A stretch of 64,000 nucleotides of DNA from assembly GCA_034359265.1 (NCBI GenBank), contig CP136890.1, forward strand, positions 84,717,501-84,781,500. The letters are read 5' to 3'. Position numbers and translations under genes: made by a program. This document shows positions 11,291-23,250 of this stretch, piece after piece (position 1 is the first letter of the stretch; every line of letters starts with the position of its first letter). The stretch comes from Canna indica. Taxonomy: Eukaryota > Streptophyta > Magnoliopsida > Zingiberales > Cannaceae. The notes under the pieces were generated by a model. That model searched no databases. It was not told the origin of the DNA and saw nothing but the letters and a program-made list of their open reading frames with translations.

Positions 11291-13048
11291 ATATAGCCAA
11301 CTATTAATTAATGACTTATAAGATTACAAGGCCCTCTCATTTGACTTGTTTGACATTGATATTTCAACGTCTCCTGGTTATCCACATCGAGCAATGCAAC
11401 AAAGTCAATGTCATTGTCAACTTACCTACTATTAAGAGAAACCTCATAATCTTGAAGAAGATATATATATTACCGGTCACTATCATTAGTTGGTCCCCTG
11501 CACCTATTCTATCCTTAACCATGACTAGTTACCAACTTAGATAAGAACATATATACATGATATGAAACAGAGATGACAAGTGCAAGGAAAAAAAAAATAC
11601 AATTATAATCTACTTGATGGGATAATTGATCCAGAGATCTGTTCGTCCTATTCAGATATTCACAATCAATAAGTACTCGATTCTCTTCGGAATAGGCCCT
11701 GAAAGAAGAAGGAAGGTTGGAATGCCAACCTGCGTCTTTCTATTCTCTAATTCACCTGATCCATTTTTGAAACGTCCTGTGCCAAAGTCGTTGAATGGGT
11801 AAGTTGCTAATCCCTAACAAATTGTGTAATGTACTTTATCTACTGGGTTATGGGTACTAGTGGGTATTTATACCAGAGATTTTTATCAATCTACCTTTAT
11901 GTGATTCATCTTGAATCATATACTCGGGGTGGGTTAATTCAAGGCAGACGATTTTCAAACAAACTCCCCATTCATTCATTCATTAGGATGACAAGATTGC
12001 CCATGATTTCACCCGACTCAAGTCTAACACGTAGTACATAATCACACTCAAGTCAATGGCATATGAGGGCCCAACCTAGCAGTGGCTCCACCTTATCTTT
12101 TGGACAGTCATTTCTCACATAGGTTTTCCCACTGTGCCTAAAATTATAGGTTTTGCTTTGGTACCATTTGTTACGGCTCGCTTAGGCTAGATGAGATAAG
12201 TGACCTATCAACTTCATAGGCTTAAACGGTTAATCTAATTAAAATATTTAAATCGAAATTGATGATAGTACATTCATCAAGTCTTATAAATTAATACAAT
12301 ATTAATTTAGGACTAGACTAAGGTATTTGCAAACACTTTCAAAGGATCACGAGAGAAAGATTGATCTCTAGACAAGAAATTAAACCGAGGAAGAACATTA
12401 AATTGATTCAATTATGAACCAATTAATATTCGGGATGATTAAAAATATTGAATAGGTCAAGGCCCAATCAAAATTAAATCAATTAAAGCAATTGAAAATT
12501 GGTTTCATCTAATCAAATCCATTTCAATTATATTGAATTTATGAAATTAATTAATTTTCAAAAAAATTAAATTCTAAAAGTTTTTATATTTGGACTGGTT
12601 GAAGTGATTTAATCGATCGATTGAATCATGAAACGAGTGATGTTTTAGTGTGTATAATATTTGATCTCAAATATGGAGATAAGTGAAGTTTGGCCAAATA
12701 GGATATTGATTTTGGCGTCATCTGCACACAATGACGTGGCATACTAATTCATAAATCTACAAGCTTATTATTATGTTCCCCATGCTTTTGTTTATTATTA
12801 TTTGTTTCCCGAGCTATTATTATATTAGTGCACGATCTCTTAATTTCTCACATCACCAAACAAATATGATTGAAAAGCATATGGGAGGAAACTTTTGCGT
12901 TCGTGGCGTTTACGGTTAATTTCCAACTACTAATTAATGAAATAAAGAAGAACACCACCTAAGTCAACCATTGGAATCGATAATTAAGTTGATGTTACCT
13001 AATTAAATGTACCAAAGAACTTGAATAGTTCATTTGTTTTTTAGACGG
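11291..13048. other. intergenic, no gene seen
   Basis: AT-rich, with short frames only. Around 11630-11820 there is less AT-rich sequence with a frame ending DPFLKRPVPKSLNG before a stop, which could be an old organelle-derived or exonic piece, but I could not assign it. Nothing else is supportable. Confidence 0.4.
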
Positions 13049-14118
13049 AAAAATATACTAAAATGCTTCTAATATTTTCTCACATGCACTCAAATATTTT
13101 TATAATTTTTTTTGGATCAAAAATATCTTTACGTAATGAATTGAATATAAAAATGACCCTATAAGTTAACATCATTAATAGAGAAATAACGGAGTTGACG
13201 TAGCTGATGATTGGGATTGATGACTTGCCACGTCAACAACACATCATCAAGGGGTTCCCATCACTATATATATATATATATAATACTAAAATGCTCCTAG
13301 TATTTTTTCACTGATGCTAAAATGGTCCTAACATTTTTCACATGTGCTAAAATATTCATAATATTTTCTCACTAGTACTAAAATGTCATAATATTTATTT
13401 TGGAGCTAAAATACCCCTGAAATTATTGCAAATGGTATAAAATTTTAGCCAAATTACAGTCGTAAAATTGCAACAAAAATATTTAAAAAAATTAGCTAAA
13501 TTGCAATAAATACAATAAAATAGCAGCACGAAAATTGCACCAAAAACTTGATAGTAAAACTAAACTTGCAATAAATTCTAAATTGCATTTTTTTTTTCAT
13601 TTTTTCAACATTTTTTCTACGGCCTTTTCTTCTGCAATTTGGCTTTAATTTTACTGCATTTTTAAGCTGCAATCGTGCTGTAATTTTACAATTGGAATTT
13701 AGCTGTAATTTTGCAACAAATTTACAATAATTTTGATGTTATTTTGCTGAAAATTTACGACTATAATTTGGTTAAAATTTTGTAGCATTTTCAATTATAC
13801 CAATGGTATTTTAGTTTCAAAACAAATGTTATGAGCATTTTATCACTTGTGTGAAAACATTAGGAGCATTTTAGTATTTTTTTATAAATACAAAGAAAAA
13901 TTAATGGTGGGACCCCTTGATGACGTGTTGCTGATGTGATAAGTCATCGGTCTCAGTCATCAGCCACGTTAACTCCTTTATCCCTCCATTAACGGTATTA
14001 GCTTATATAATCATTTTTGTGCCCAATTCATTACGTAAGAAATATTTTTTATTCAAAAAAAATTTTAGGAGTATTTTAGTACCCGTGAAAAAATATTAGG
14101 GGCATTTTAGTATCTTTT
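13049..14118. mobile_element. long-arm foldback element, about 1.07 kb
   Basis: The left arm (from about 13049, with ATACTAAAATGCTTCTAATA then TTACGTAATGAATTG) returns in inverted form at the right (ending about 14118, ATACTAAAATGCCCCTAATA and TTACGTAATGAATTGGGC). Complementarity spans roughly 200 bp, including a GACGTGG/ATCATCAAGGGG block near 13200-13255 and its partner near 13910-13970. The centre (13280-13860) holds shorter CTAAAATGxTCxTAxxATTTT repeats. I could not confirm a target duplication, so the borders are approximate. Confidence 0.65.
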
Positions 14119-14178
14119 TCATTTTAATTTTTTTTTTCATAAAACTCAAAATAAGTTGATCCAAATAAAATAATTCCA

Positions 14179-14180
14179 TA

Positions 14181-14243
<63 letters not shown>
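14179..14243. repeat. (ATT)n microsatellite
   Basis: About 20 uninterrupted ATT triplets. Any poly-Ile frame here is an artefact. Confidence 0.95.
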
Positions 14244-14247
<4 letters not shown>

Positions 14248-16029
14248 GTATAGTTCATTGTATATGTAATTAGTAATTGTGATCGAGGTTTGTGCCTTTT
14301 GTAATTATCATAAATTGAAAATGTTAATTTACTAGTCACACTATTTTAAATCTATTATTTAGTTTTTGAATTAAATTTAAATCTAAACGTTTATTCTAAA
14401 ATACTTATAAAGTGATTTTTTTATAAATTTATAAATTCTACAAACATTTTTAAAGGGTTTGCTCACTCCTAAAATTTACTTACAATTTTAAAAATTGATT
14501 AATTCTATATGATGATCTTTTCATATTAGAAAATTTTAGATCAATTGAAAAGAAAAAATGAGTTAGATTAAGAGACTAAATTAAAATATGTAAAAATGTA
14601 GGGGTAAAACTAGTGTAGGAATTAAGTATAACCAAATATATTCTTATATTAATTTAGGACCAACACTATTATAATTTAATTAGTTCAATTGCTATGGACT
14701 ATTAAAGATCGCTGATGAAGCTATAGGCTTTACTCATCAAGCAATGGCCTAGCAAAGGCGGCTAAAATCGTCGCTGATTAAAAATTTATCAATGACGACT
14801 TAACGACAGCCGCTCAAGCTTTAGAAATTAAGTATAACCAAATATATTCATAGATTAATTTGTTCAATTTAGTTACAATAGAAATTATGTACAACCAAAT
14901 GCTAACTTGAATATCATTTTGTCTAAAACGTATCATTTTGGGTTAATTTCAAACTGGCCCTTCTAACTTTAATCGTTTATCACTTTAGTTCACATAGTTT
15001 CTTTATGTCTCAATATTATTCATATAATTTGTTACTTCATCTCAATGTAGCTCTTTTATAAACAAATGTTAAGAGATATAATTTCAATTTAGTCCTTGAA
15101 AATAAAAAAATTATTTACCCATAAAAATGATTTGTATTTTGTCAAGACTAGAGTTAAAACTTTGGTACTAAATTAATGTTTTCAAAATCAGAATGCTAAA
15201 TTCAAACTCATCAAATTATTGGACTACATTTTATTGATTTTAAATCCTACAGTCAATTGTCTTATTAGTTTTAATCAATGAAACTAAATCAGAATTTTCA
15301 TCTGAATGAAAAAAAATGTGTTTCTAACCCATGATGGCACTTGGTCAACCACTTTATTTAAATCCCTAGGTATATATAAGATCGAAGCAAATCAAATTGA
15401 TGCCTTTGGCCAAGTTTCATATGCATACCATCAACTATATTACTTTAGACTCATATTTACTTTATAGGATAAAAAAAATAAGATAAAAAATAAATTAATA
15501 TCTATTATTTATTTAATATATGAATTAAAAAAATATAAGAATAAAAAATATAAAATTGATGTTGTATTCGATATACATCGAATTTAAAAATTTATATTCA
15601 ATTATTCATCATTTATTATCTAATTCAATCATATTCTTTCTAACGAAGTAACTCGATATGTGATTGCTTTAGCCTCATTTTCACTATTGCACTAATCTTT
15701 CGTACATTTTTTATTTACAATCTATACATACAAAGACAAATGCTTCAATAGTAATATCATTATCGAAGGCCAAGTACATATTAATTTTAATTAAATTGGG
15801 GGCCAATTTGCACCAAGTTGTTAATTTAATATTGGCATTGTTTACCTTTCACATTTTTCATCAAAACACAACACATATGAAGGCCATATCAAAATGAATT
15901 TGCAATTGGAATGTTCAAATTGAGAAAAAGCAAACTATATGGGGGCAGATGAATAAAAATAATACAAGGACCAATATGTATTTTACCCTCTTTTTCGTAT
16001 TAAAGTGCAAAATAAAGCATTTTTGTGTT
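14244..16029. other. intergenic, AT-rich, minor repeats
   Basis: No coding frame is supported. A short direct repeat (AAGTATAACCAAATATATTC) occurs near 14625 and 14837, bracketing a less AT-rich piece. The right end (about 15950-16060) is the likely promoter zone for the SPIRAL1-like gene, but no clear TATA box stands out. Confidence 0.45.
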
Positions 16030-16049
16030 ACTGCTGCTTTTTTGGGCTT

Positions 16050-17462
16050 TAAAATCTAATCCTTTCTCGGCTTCCGAACGCCCCATCGATCGCCTCTTAC
16101 TTCGATCTGATCCTCCAAGCTCTGCGAGGTAAGGTACTCTGACCCTCTACTAGATCTGAGCTGCGGTTGCCTAGATCTCCTTTCTCTTTGTTCGTTTCAA
16201 TAGCATTTGGATGATGCTTTGAGTAGACTGCGAATTGGTCAATGCTTCCGGTAGATTCTTGCTGTTTTCTTGCAATACTGTATCACTTATCACGTTCCAT
16301 TGAACATTTTCTGTTCGATCGCGTGTCTTCTACTAGTGGATCTCAGATTCTTATTCTTTCTTGAAGTAATCTGAGTCGAATTGAGCCGGATTTTCCCTCC
16401 GCATTATTTTTTCTCTCTAATCATAAAATTCGCTTCTCGTACTCACTTTCCCCCTCAAAATCGTTTTTTTAACTTAATTTGTATGATTGAAGAACGAGAT
16501 GGGTGAAGTGTAAAGTAAAACAAGGTGGAGTAACCGGTTAGAATTCAGTTCCTTATACGATTTGTGCCTTTTCATGCAGGAGGTCTCATGCTAGCTTGTT
16601 TTTGGTTATCCCGGTCTTTGTTGATTTAGGCAGTGTTAGCAACTCTGATTACTCAGGCGACATGGATTTTTCACCTAAACAAATGCCACAGATTGCATAT
16701 CGTTTCTTATGTCTGGTGATGGGGGTAGACATTTTTAGATTGCGCAAAAATTTATGATCTGTTGCTCTGTTAGCGCTTTAAAGGGGGAAAGCATCTGTTT
16801 ATATGGAAATCCATGAGAGGGAAGTTGATCTCATACCTTAATATTCTCCGACGAACATTCATACGACCTGATGATAGCCCAAAGTTGAAATGTTGCATAC
16901 TTTAATTGGGGAACTTGTTCTTGTAATTTAACAAATAGACATAAAGCTCAACTTATGAGAGACGCACATCAATTTTTCCAGTTTGGTGAAAAGGAAGGTT
17001 TGCATAAGGCTCAGCTTTTGAAATGGGTTATCACCTTTTGGATTGATGTTCAAAAACGACTGGTGCTATTGATTTTTCAGTCTGGTCCTTGATTAAGGAT
17101 ATTTTCCACCAATCTGAATAGATTTAGAGAAACATTGTGAAGGTGGAGACTGGGAAGAAACATTTAGGTTATTTTAATTATATCATTAACATGCTATCTG
17201 CAGTCCCAAATTGTTGTCTATTATTCTCTATTATCATCAGCTCAGCTCTTGTCATATTATCTACTAACTTATCTTAACAATTCCCAGTAACTAAGATGCC
17301 TGCATCACCAAAATTAGTTTACAGCTTCCGCCTTTTTTTCTTACAATTAGCATTTAGGATTATGTGCAATATTGCAATAATCTTATTTGCCACTTTCATT
17401 GTCCATGCACCTATGCCTTGTATTTTACAGAAGACTGCAGTTCTAAACCATTAAAGTCAGAA
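16050..17462 (+). other. 5'UTR exon and 5'UTR intron of the SPIRAL1-like gene
   Basis: A pyrimidine-rich leader ends at TCTGCGAG (16128) in front of a strong donor, GTAAGGTAC. The acceptor TATTTTACAG ends at 17430, leaving a short leader (17431-17462) before the ATG. That gives a 1,302-bp leader intron, a common arrangement for constitutively expressed plant cytoskeletal genes. The transcription start is not determined. Confidence 0.6.
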
Positions 17463-18482
17463 ATGGGACGTGGAGTAAGCAGTGGAGGCGGCCAGAGTTC
17501 TTTGGGATACTTGTTTGGTGGTGGTGAGACTCCCAAATCTACTTCTGATGATGCTGCACCAGTTCAAAAGCCAGCTCCCCCGCCTCCTATTAACAAAGAG
17601 ATTCCGGCAGGTATCCAAAGCAGTCAAGCTAAAAACTTCTACCGAGCAGATGGCCAGAACTGTGGCAATTTTATAACAGTATGTTATAACTGGCCTTACC
17701 TTACTAGTTTTTCTTTCCTTACAAGCACATATACTCAAGCATGCATTATGTTAATGAAGACATCTTTGCATCTGCTTTTTGAAATATTGGTTAATTCTTC
17801 AGTTCATTTGGTTGCAGTTTAGGTATACAGGATAACTATGCCATTGGCCATACAGTCTATCTTCTTTCTCCTATTTAACATTACTTTCCATCAGATAATT
17901 GAATTTTCCCTTCATTTATGCAGATGGTGATAAATAATATTGCTTGTAAATGGAAGAGTATGAACTATAAACTACCTGATGCCAGGACATCTAAAACTTC
18001 ATCTTATGATAGTAAATTGGATTCCTGATAAGCTTCTGCATTTGCATTTAAGAACATAATAGTGAACATCTCAATCCGTTAAATGTACCCTCTCCTCTTT
18101 TATAGTATATGTTTTTTTATCAATTACCTGAAAACTAGAAATTCATTAACTAGGTAATGGCATGGGAATATGTTCAATCTACAAGAGTTACTTGGCAAAA
18201 TGGCCGTTGAAAAGCTAGCTCTACCTGCTGGTTTAACTTCCTATACGATGTGACTGCTGACTAAAAGCTGTGTAACAGTCCATACCTTTTATCTATGCAT
18301 TGACAACTGAAGAGCATAACATTTTAGCAATTTGTGTTATGTCACTCTTCTTGCTATTCTAGGTCAATAGAGGCACTAATTGTGAATTCTTAATTGCACA
18401 GGATCGACCTTCAACTAAGGTGCATGCTGCTCCTGGTGGTGGGTCTTCCCTTGGTTACCTCTTCGGCAATGGCGGTAACTGA
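17463..18482 (+). CDS. SP1L: SPIRAL1-like microtubule-associated protein
   Basis: Coding exons 17463-17678 and 18402-18482 join in phase 0 (donor ACA/GTATGT, acceptor GCACAG/GAT) to give a 98-residue protein. It has the family's two conserved ends: MGRGVSSGGGQSSLGYLFGG at the N-terminus, and PGGGSSLGYLFGNGGN at the C-terminus after the AKNFYRADGQNCGNFIT and DRPSTKVHAAP blocks. A Pro-rich linker (PAPPPPINKEIPAG) lies between. SPIRAL1-like proteins are small plus-end-associated factors that help organise cortical microtubules in anisotropic cell growth. The repeated GYLFG motifs and the length of about 100 residues fit that family. Everything needed appears intact. The exact paralogue (SP1L1 to SP1L5 type) cannot be told from the sequence. 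Confidence 0.93.
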
Positions 18483-19544
18483 TGCTATTGTTAGCTGTTT
18501 AAAACAGTGAAGAGTGCTGGCACGAAAATTTGTTGCATGTGGCTGCTATCAGATAAAACTATGTTTGCAATTTGTATTTGGTAAACCTCTTTGGGCATGT
18601 ATAGTTTCAAGTCAAAATGTATTAGTAAGTCGTCAGAGTTACAAGACAAAACACTTGTGGTTTCATCTTTTTTTCCTTTCTAGTTATTTTTTCTCATTCC
18701 ACTCATCCTGTCATGTTAATAATTTAATATGACTCGTATTCTTATCTTTATTGCCTGCGTCATTAGCTATGGGCTAATAATGCCAATTGATGAAATTTAT
18801 TCTTGGTGTATCCATATATATTGTGATTATTGCCCTTATGCTAGCACAGAACGAGGAAAATAACAACCACGTTATTTTGAAAAGAGCATGAATAATTTCA
18901 TCGTGACTTCGATGATAAAGCCTTGCCATTCATTTTCTACCAACGGACGTTGACTTGTGATTGAGAATAAGAAAGAAGGGGAATAAAATGAACTGAGTGA
19001 CACATCTTGTGTATGAAATTGGATTTTTTAAATCCAATTTGATATAAATTCCACTCTTCTATTAAAATATGATAATACAGAGGTACACTTGAGCCTTTTT
19101 TTAGATCAAATGACATCTGGAAGTGCTCGAATCTAATTAAATCTTCTTACACTCTGGTTACTGTTTGCTTTTAAAACTTGTAGATTATTTGTTGAAAATA
19201 TAATAAATAGTTCTTAATAAGAGCATTTACAGGTGTTGAGGTGTCATGGTCCACTAGTTCAGTTCATGAAGGGCATGATCATCAACTAGTAGGTGGAGAT
19301 TGCAGAGCTGCATACGTTTACCACATCCATCTCTTACAATTCATATCCAGATCCCAAGTTTTACTACTAGGAACTCATACAAAATATCTGAAACAATCAT
19401 ATTATCAAAATGAGCTCAATCTGCACAGAGATGAAGAATTTGGAAAAGTTATTATTGAAAATGGTTTACAACCACTGAAGAAACAATCAAGAATTCCTCA
19501 TATGAACTTATTTTTGTACGTGCAGATCTTTTATCTCATACTAA
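18483..19544. other. space between two convergent genes; 3'UTRs
   Basis: The SPIRAL1-like gene and the GONST3-like gene face each other, so both 3'UTRs and polyadenylation regions lie here. Several AATAAT/AATAAA-like stretches are present on both strands, but I cannot choose the used sites. The 132-codon + strand frame from 19241 overlaps the transporter's 3' flank and has no recognisable domain. Confidence 0.5.
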
Positions 19545-20666
19545 TCATTTTGGGCTTACTTGAACAACATGCTTTGATGAATCATTTTCTGCAGTATTAC
19601 TCTTCAATTCAAGCAATTGCTGCTCCTCCTCATCAGTAACTTGTGGCTTGGTATCACCTGCTTTCTTAGGCTTTGTAGTGGACTGCTGGTAGAGGATTCC
19701 TCCAAGCATGCATATCAAGAGGCCAACTGTTCCAACAAAGGTAGAGTGCTTGTCCCATACAATCAAATTTATCACCACTGTCAAAAGCTTGTTCACTATA
19801 CCAAGCACTGTGAAACCTGTGGCTGATATTGCCCTCCTGCAGGAGAAGCCAAAGAACGATATCGACAATCCAAACAAGCACGATAAAGCCACAGGCAGGA
19901 TCACCCCAAATGAGTACCAATCTGCTTGATCTGAGATTGCATGCTTGATCTGGTTCAGCTCCCCCATCACAAGCAGCTCCAGTGGAAACAACAGAAATGC
20001 CTCAAGATTGTTGTACAGCACAAGCCCCCATGTGTTCAGGCCAATGGTCATGACTACATGCTTGATGTACACAAAGTCTATTGACATGCTCACAAGATAA
20101 GCCACAGCCCAGGCATAGGCAGTCACAGTGAACTGATAGTCTGTGAGGACATAGATGACACTGCCTCCAAAAATGATGCCAAGAGATCCCCATGTCTTCA
20201 TTGAAGGCCATGGCTGCTTGAGGAAGAGTGTCTCTCCAACAGCAACAAACAAGGGGACGGCTGAGCGGAACACGATGAATGTATCGACGTTTGCATGGAG
20301 GAGGAGCTCGCTGTTGGTGAAGATGGAGAGATAGAACATGATGGCAGCTGGGAGGAACCTCCACATGGTGATCAGGTTGAGGGAGTCATGCTCCAGAATC
20401 TTCAGCCAGCCACAGAGGAGGACACCAAACACACTGGTGAAGTATTGCAGGGCTGTTAGAGCACCTGGGTAGGGAAACTTCATGATTGCCCATTTGTTGA
20501 TGATGGAGAGCAGAGATGCAGAGAGGCAGTAACCAGCAGCTACTCCATACACTGATGCTTGCTGTACCAAGCTTCTCAAAGTGTTACTCCAGGTCACATT
20601 GTTATTTGATGTTGAATCTGAGCTGTTTTCACTGCTGGAGGCATTGTTCTTTATATCCTTAGACAT
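19545..20666 (-). CDS. GONST3: GONST3-type Golgi nucleotide-sugar transporter
   Basis: A single uninterrupted frame of 373 residues in the drug/metabolite (TPT/NST) transporter family, with about ten hydrophobic segments between residues 38 and 330. Blocks characteristic of plant GONST3 are present: AAGYCLSASLLSIINKWA (44-61), HANVDTFIVFRSAVP (124-138), TWGSLGIIFGGSVIY (158-172), DFVYIKHVVMTIGLNTWGLV (197-216) and SCRRAISATGFTVLGIVNK (275-293). The GIVNK there is the position of the GX(L/V)NK nucleotide-sugar motif. Hydrophilic tails flank the membrane core: Ser/Asn-rich at residues 1-30, acidic at the C-terminus. The expected role is import of a GDP- or related sugar nucleotide into the Golgi lumen for glycosylation; the substrate is inferred from the family name only. 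The annotated ATG directly follows a CTACAG acceptor, so the 5'UTR is spliced. Confidence 0.93.
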   Translation of the reverse strand: MSKDIKNNASSSENSSDSTSNNNVTWSNTLRSLVQQASVYGVAAGYCLSASLLSIINKWAIMKFPYPGALTALQYFTSVFGVLLCGWLKILEHDSLNLITMWRFLPAAIMFYLSIFTNSELLLHANVDTFIVFRSAVPLFVAVGETLFLKQPWPSMKTWGSLGIIFGGSVIYVLTDYQFTVTAYAWAVAYLVSMSIDFVYIKHVVMTIGLNTWGLVLYNNLEAFLLFPLELLVMGELNQIKHAISDQADWYSFGVILPVALSCLFGLSISFFGFSCRRAISATGFTVLGIVNKLLTVVINLIVWDKHSTFVGTVGLLICMLGGILYQQSTTKPKKAGDTKPQVTDEEEQQLLELKSNTAENDSSKHVVQVSPK

Positions 20667-20782
20667 CTGTAGAAATTAATTAACAAATAAATTGCAAATG
20701 AGATTGTATATATGAGATTATGTCATAGATGTTGTTTCACTTTAAGAAATTCAACATTTAGACATTGAGGCAGATGTGGAAG

Positions 20783-22010
20783 CAAACAAAATTCATGGTG
20801 ACAAGATTTTGAAGCCAAAAGAGAAACATTAGCATTTCTAATAGTCTCTTTGCTATATGTTAAAACTGAAACTTCAATTGTATAAATGTTATGTTTTCCT
20901 TTTTTGCTCAGACTTTTAATCAAGTATGTGAAGAGGAAGTAAATGCATCAAACCTGCAAATTGCATATGAGAATTGAGCTTTCAAACAAAATTCATGGTG
21001 ACAAGATTTTGAAGCCAAAAGAGAAACATTAGGGCCTGTTTGGTTAGCGAAACCAAGTCTGTTTTCATGGTTTCAGTTTCACTGAAACCAAAACTGCTTA
21101 CGAAAACGTGTTTGGTTTAGTGTTTTCGTGAAACTGAATCGAAACCAGAATGAAAACGAAACCAGTTTCCTTAATAAAAATGAAAACAACAGAATGTTGT
21201 TTTCTGTGGTTTCGAGACTGTCGGTTTCGTTATCAAAATGCTGTGACAACTTTGTAATTACAAATATTTTTTTATAAAATTAATTAATTTAAAAATAAAT
21301 CAAACTATATCGAATTTTTAAAAATAAAAATCATCATTTTTAACTCAAATTTTTATCTTAAATTTATAAAATAATTAAACCAATTTATATCTAATTGACT
21401 CAAACCCAAATTTTAAATAACTCAATTTTCTTAAAGTTGGTCTATTTATAATTTAATCAAACCTAATTTTAGATCATTGGACTTGTTTTTTTTTGAAATT
21501 TTATAATAACTATTAATTAATTTTTATATCTAATTGAACAAAAAAATCTTAAATTACCAATAACTTAATTAATTAAATCATTTAAATATTTTGTAACCAT
21601 ATTAACAAATATTTAATTTTGTAAACTAACTAAACATTTAATTACTACTAAAAATGTTCAAGAAAAATTAAATATTATTTTTTATAATCAAAAAAAATAT
21701 TTACTGATTTCAACTAACTAAAACTGATGTTGTTTTTATTAACCAAACGCGTTTTCAGAAAACTGAAAACTAGAAACCAAAACCAAGTTTTCGAAACCAA
21801 GTTTTCAGTTTCACTGAAACCAAACCAGAAAATAATTTTCGCTAACCAAACAGCACCTTAGCATTTCTAATAGTCTCTTTGCTATATGTTAAAACTGAAA
21901 CTTCAATTGTATAAATGTTATGTTTTCCTTTTTTGCTCAGACTTTTAATCAAGTATGTGAAGAGGAAGTAAATGCATCAAACCTGCAAATTGCATATGAG
22001 GATTGAGCTT
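20783..22010. repeat. 210-bp tandem duplication, second copy split by a MITE
   Basis: Copy A is 20783-20992. Copy B starts at 20993 (both with CAAACAAAATTCATGGTGAC) and is interrupted at 21031, resuming at 21858 with TTAGCATTTCTAATAG and ending near 22010. The copies are almost identical (for example ATGAGAATTGAG against ATGAGGATTGAG), so the duplication is recent and the MITE insertion more recent still. Confidence 0.9.
21032..21857. mobile_element. PIF/Harbinger (Tourist-like) MITE, 826 bp, TTA TSD
   Basis: The ends are GGGCCTGTTTGGTTAGCG and, inverted, GGTGCTGTTTGGTTAGCG. A TTA trinucleotide is duplicated at 21029-21031 and 21858-21860, the signature of PIF/Harbinger insertion. The uninterrupted neighbour copy of the 210-bp repeat (reading ACATTAGCATTT) shows the empty site directly. 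Subterminal sequence repeats GTTTCAGTTTCACTGAAACC motifs. No transposase is encoded. Confidence 0.92.
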
Positions 22011-22806
22011 TTTCTTAGTAAACAAAGATTTTATCAAAAGACAAACTATTGACAGAATTGATGTCAACGAATTTATGTTCATTGCAAGTTATCAGATTCC
22101 AAAGAAAATATTTTATATCAATAATACTTCTACTTTACCTTAAAATGCCCTTCTTTGCAGTTTACAAAAGTTACTGAGAATTAAAGATCATCCAGCACTA
22201 CAACTGTCTCGAATATTTCATTCAAGCAAAGCAGATCATAAAACATTTGAACTAGATTTTCATTATTTAACTGGGCGAACAGAAGAGAAGGAGAACAAAT
22301 TCTTAAGAAAAAAAAGGCAATAATGGAGCACAATGATTCTAGTAGTGGATTTCAAAATTTATTTTTCCTGCATTTCCCAACTCATTTTATTGGCAGATTT
22401 GATACTGAAACATCCCCAAACCATCGCAGATCCATTAACTAAAAGGGGAATACAACTAGTTGAAACAACGATTGAAGATAAATCTAGGGTTTGTGTTGAC
22501 TCTTCCAATCCAATTTACAACATATTCCAAATCATAGCAAAAGACTTGAACTCTTAATTTACAGCACAATTCCTAAAGATTTTTCCTTTAAAAAATTCTC
22601 AAACCTAGTACAGGAACATTCAATCTACAAGTAGAACACCTATATAAATCACTTGTTCTTGGAGATATCAGTTTACCAGAAATCAAAGACCAGAGCTTCT
22701 CAAAAAGAAAGAAATCAAAGATGAGAGGAAGGAAGAAAGAAATGGGAACTATACATGAAAAATCACAGAAAAAAAGAAATAAAACAGAGTAGCAGGAAAC
22801 CTCTAC

Positions 22807-23010
22807 CTTTCCACCAGCTGCGTGGATCGGGGAAGTGGAGAGACCGGAGAAGAGTTCTAAGTATGGACTGCTAAAAGTCAACCGTCTGCTGTGATGGCTT
22901 CTTCCAAAGGAAGAGCAGGTGAAGGTTGACTCAGTCACCACTGAATGAGTGATTGGCATGGCCTTATGGACGAGGTTTTGCTACCTAGAAAGATTCACTC
23001 ACTGATTGGG
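22807..23010 (-). other. 5' leader exon of the GONST3-like gene, with in-frame upstream ATG
   Basis: The exon ends at GGAAAG (22807). An ATG at 22959 opens a frame of 51 codons (MPITHSVVTESTF..., ending HAAGGK) that reads without a stop through the splice junction into the main ATG. The upstream frame is Ser/Thr/Arg-rich. Translation from it would give a 424-residue protein instead of 373. The 5' end at about 23010 is estimated from the TATA box. Confidence 0.5.
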
Positions 23011-23035
23011 TTCTATATTCCGATCTATCTAAATT

Positions 23036-23043
23036 GCTTTATA
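23036..23043 (-). promoter_or_regulatory. TATA box candidate for the GONST3-like gene
   Basis: TATAAAGC on the minus strand lies about 80 bp upstream of the leader ATG. A transcription start 25-35 bp downstream would fall near 23005-23015, between this box and the leader exon ATG. Confidence 0.45.
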
Positions 23044-23250
23044 CATTGTAATATCCCAACGTAATTATTTTCTATCAGATACTGGAATTAGATTAACATA
23101 GGTTATAATTATTTAATTATAAGGATGTCACGTGATTCATTTGACTTTCCCGTCCAAATTGATATCATTACATAAAAATAACCAAATATTATTTATAAGG
23201 ACTTAGAAATTAGTGCACACTATGTTCTACCCCCAAAATAAATATACTAA

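Larger units (their letters stand above)
20667..22806 (-). other. 5'UTR intron of the GONST3-like gene (2,140 bp)
   Basis: On the minus strand the donor is GGAAAG/GTAGAGG (intron starts at 22806) and the acceptor is TTTCTACAG (ends at 20667) immediately before the ATG. The intron contains a 210-bp tandem duplication and an 826-bp PIF-type MITE, which together account for about half its length. The borders are inferred from consensus and position, not from transcripts. Confidence 0.6.

Noticed and set aside
11640..11820. Possible chloroplast- or mitochondrion-derived insertion
   Set aside because: The composition and a short frame hinted at it, but I could not match it to a specific organelle gene.
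19241..19639. 132-codon + strand ORF overlapping the 3' end of the transporter
   Set aside because: It is partly antisense to the GONST3-like CDS and its 3'UTR, without motifs.
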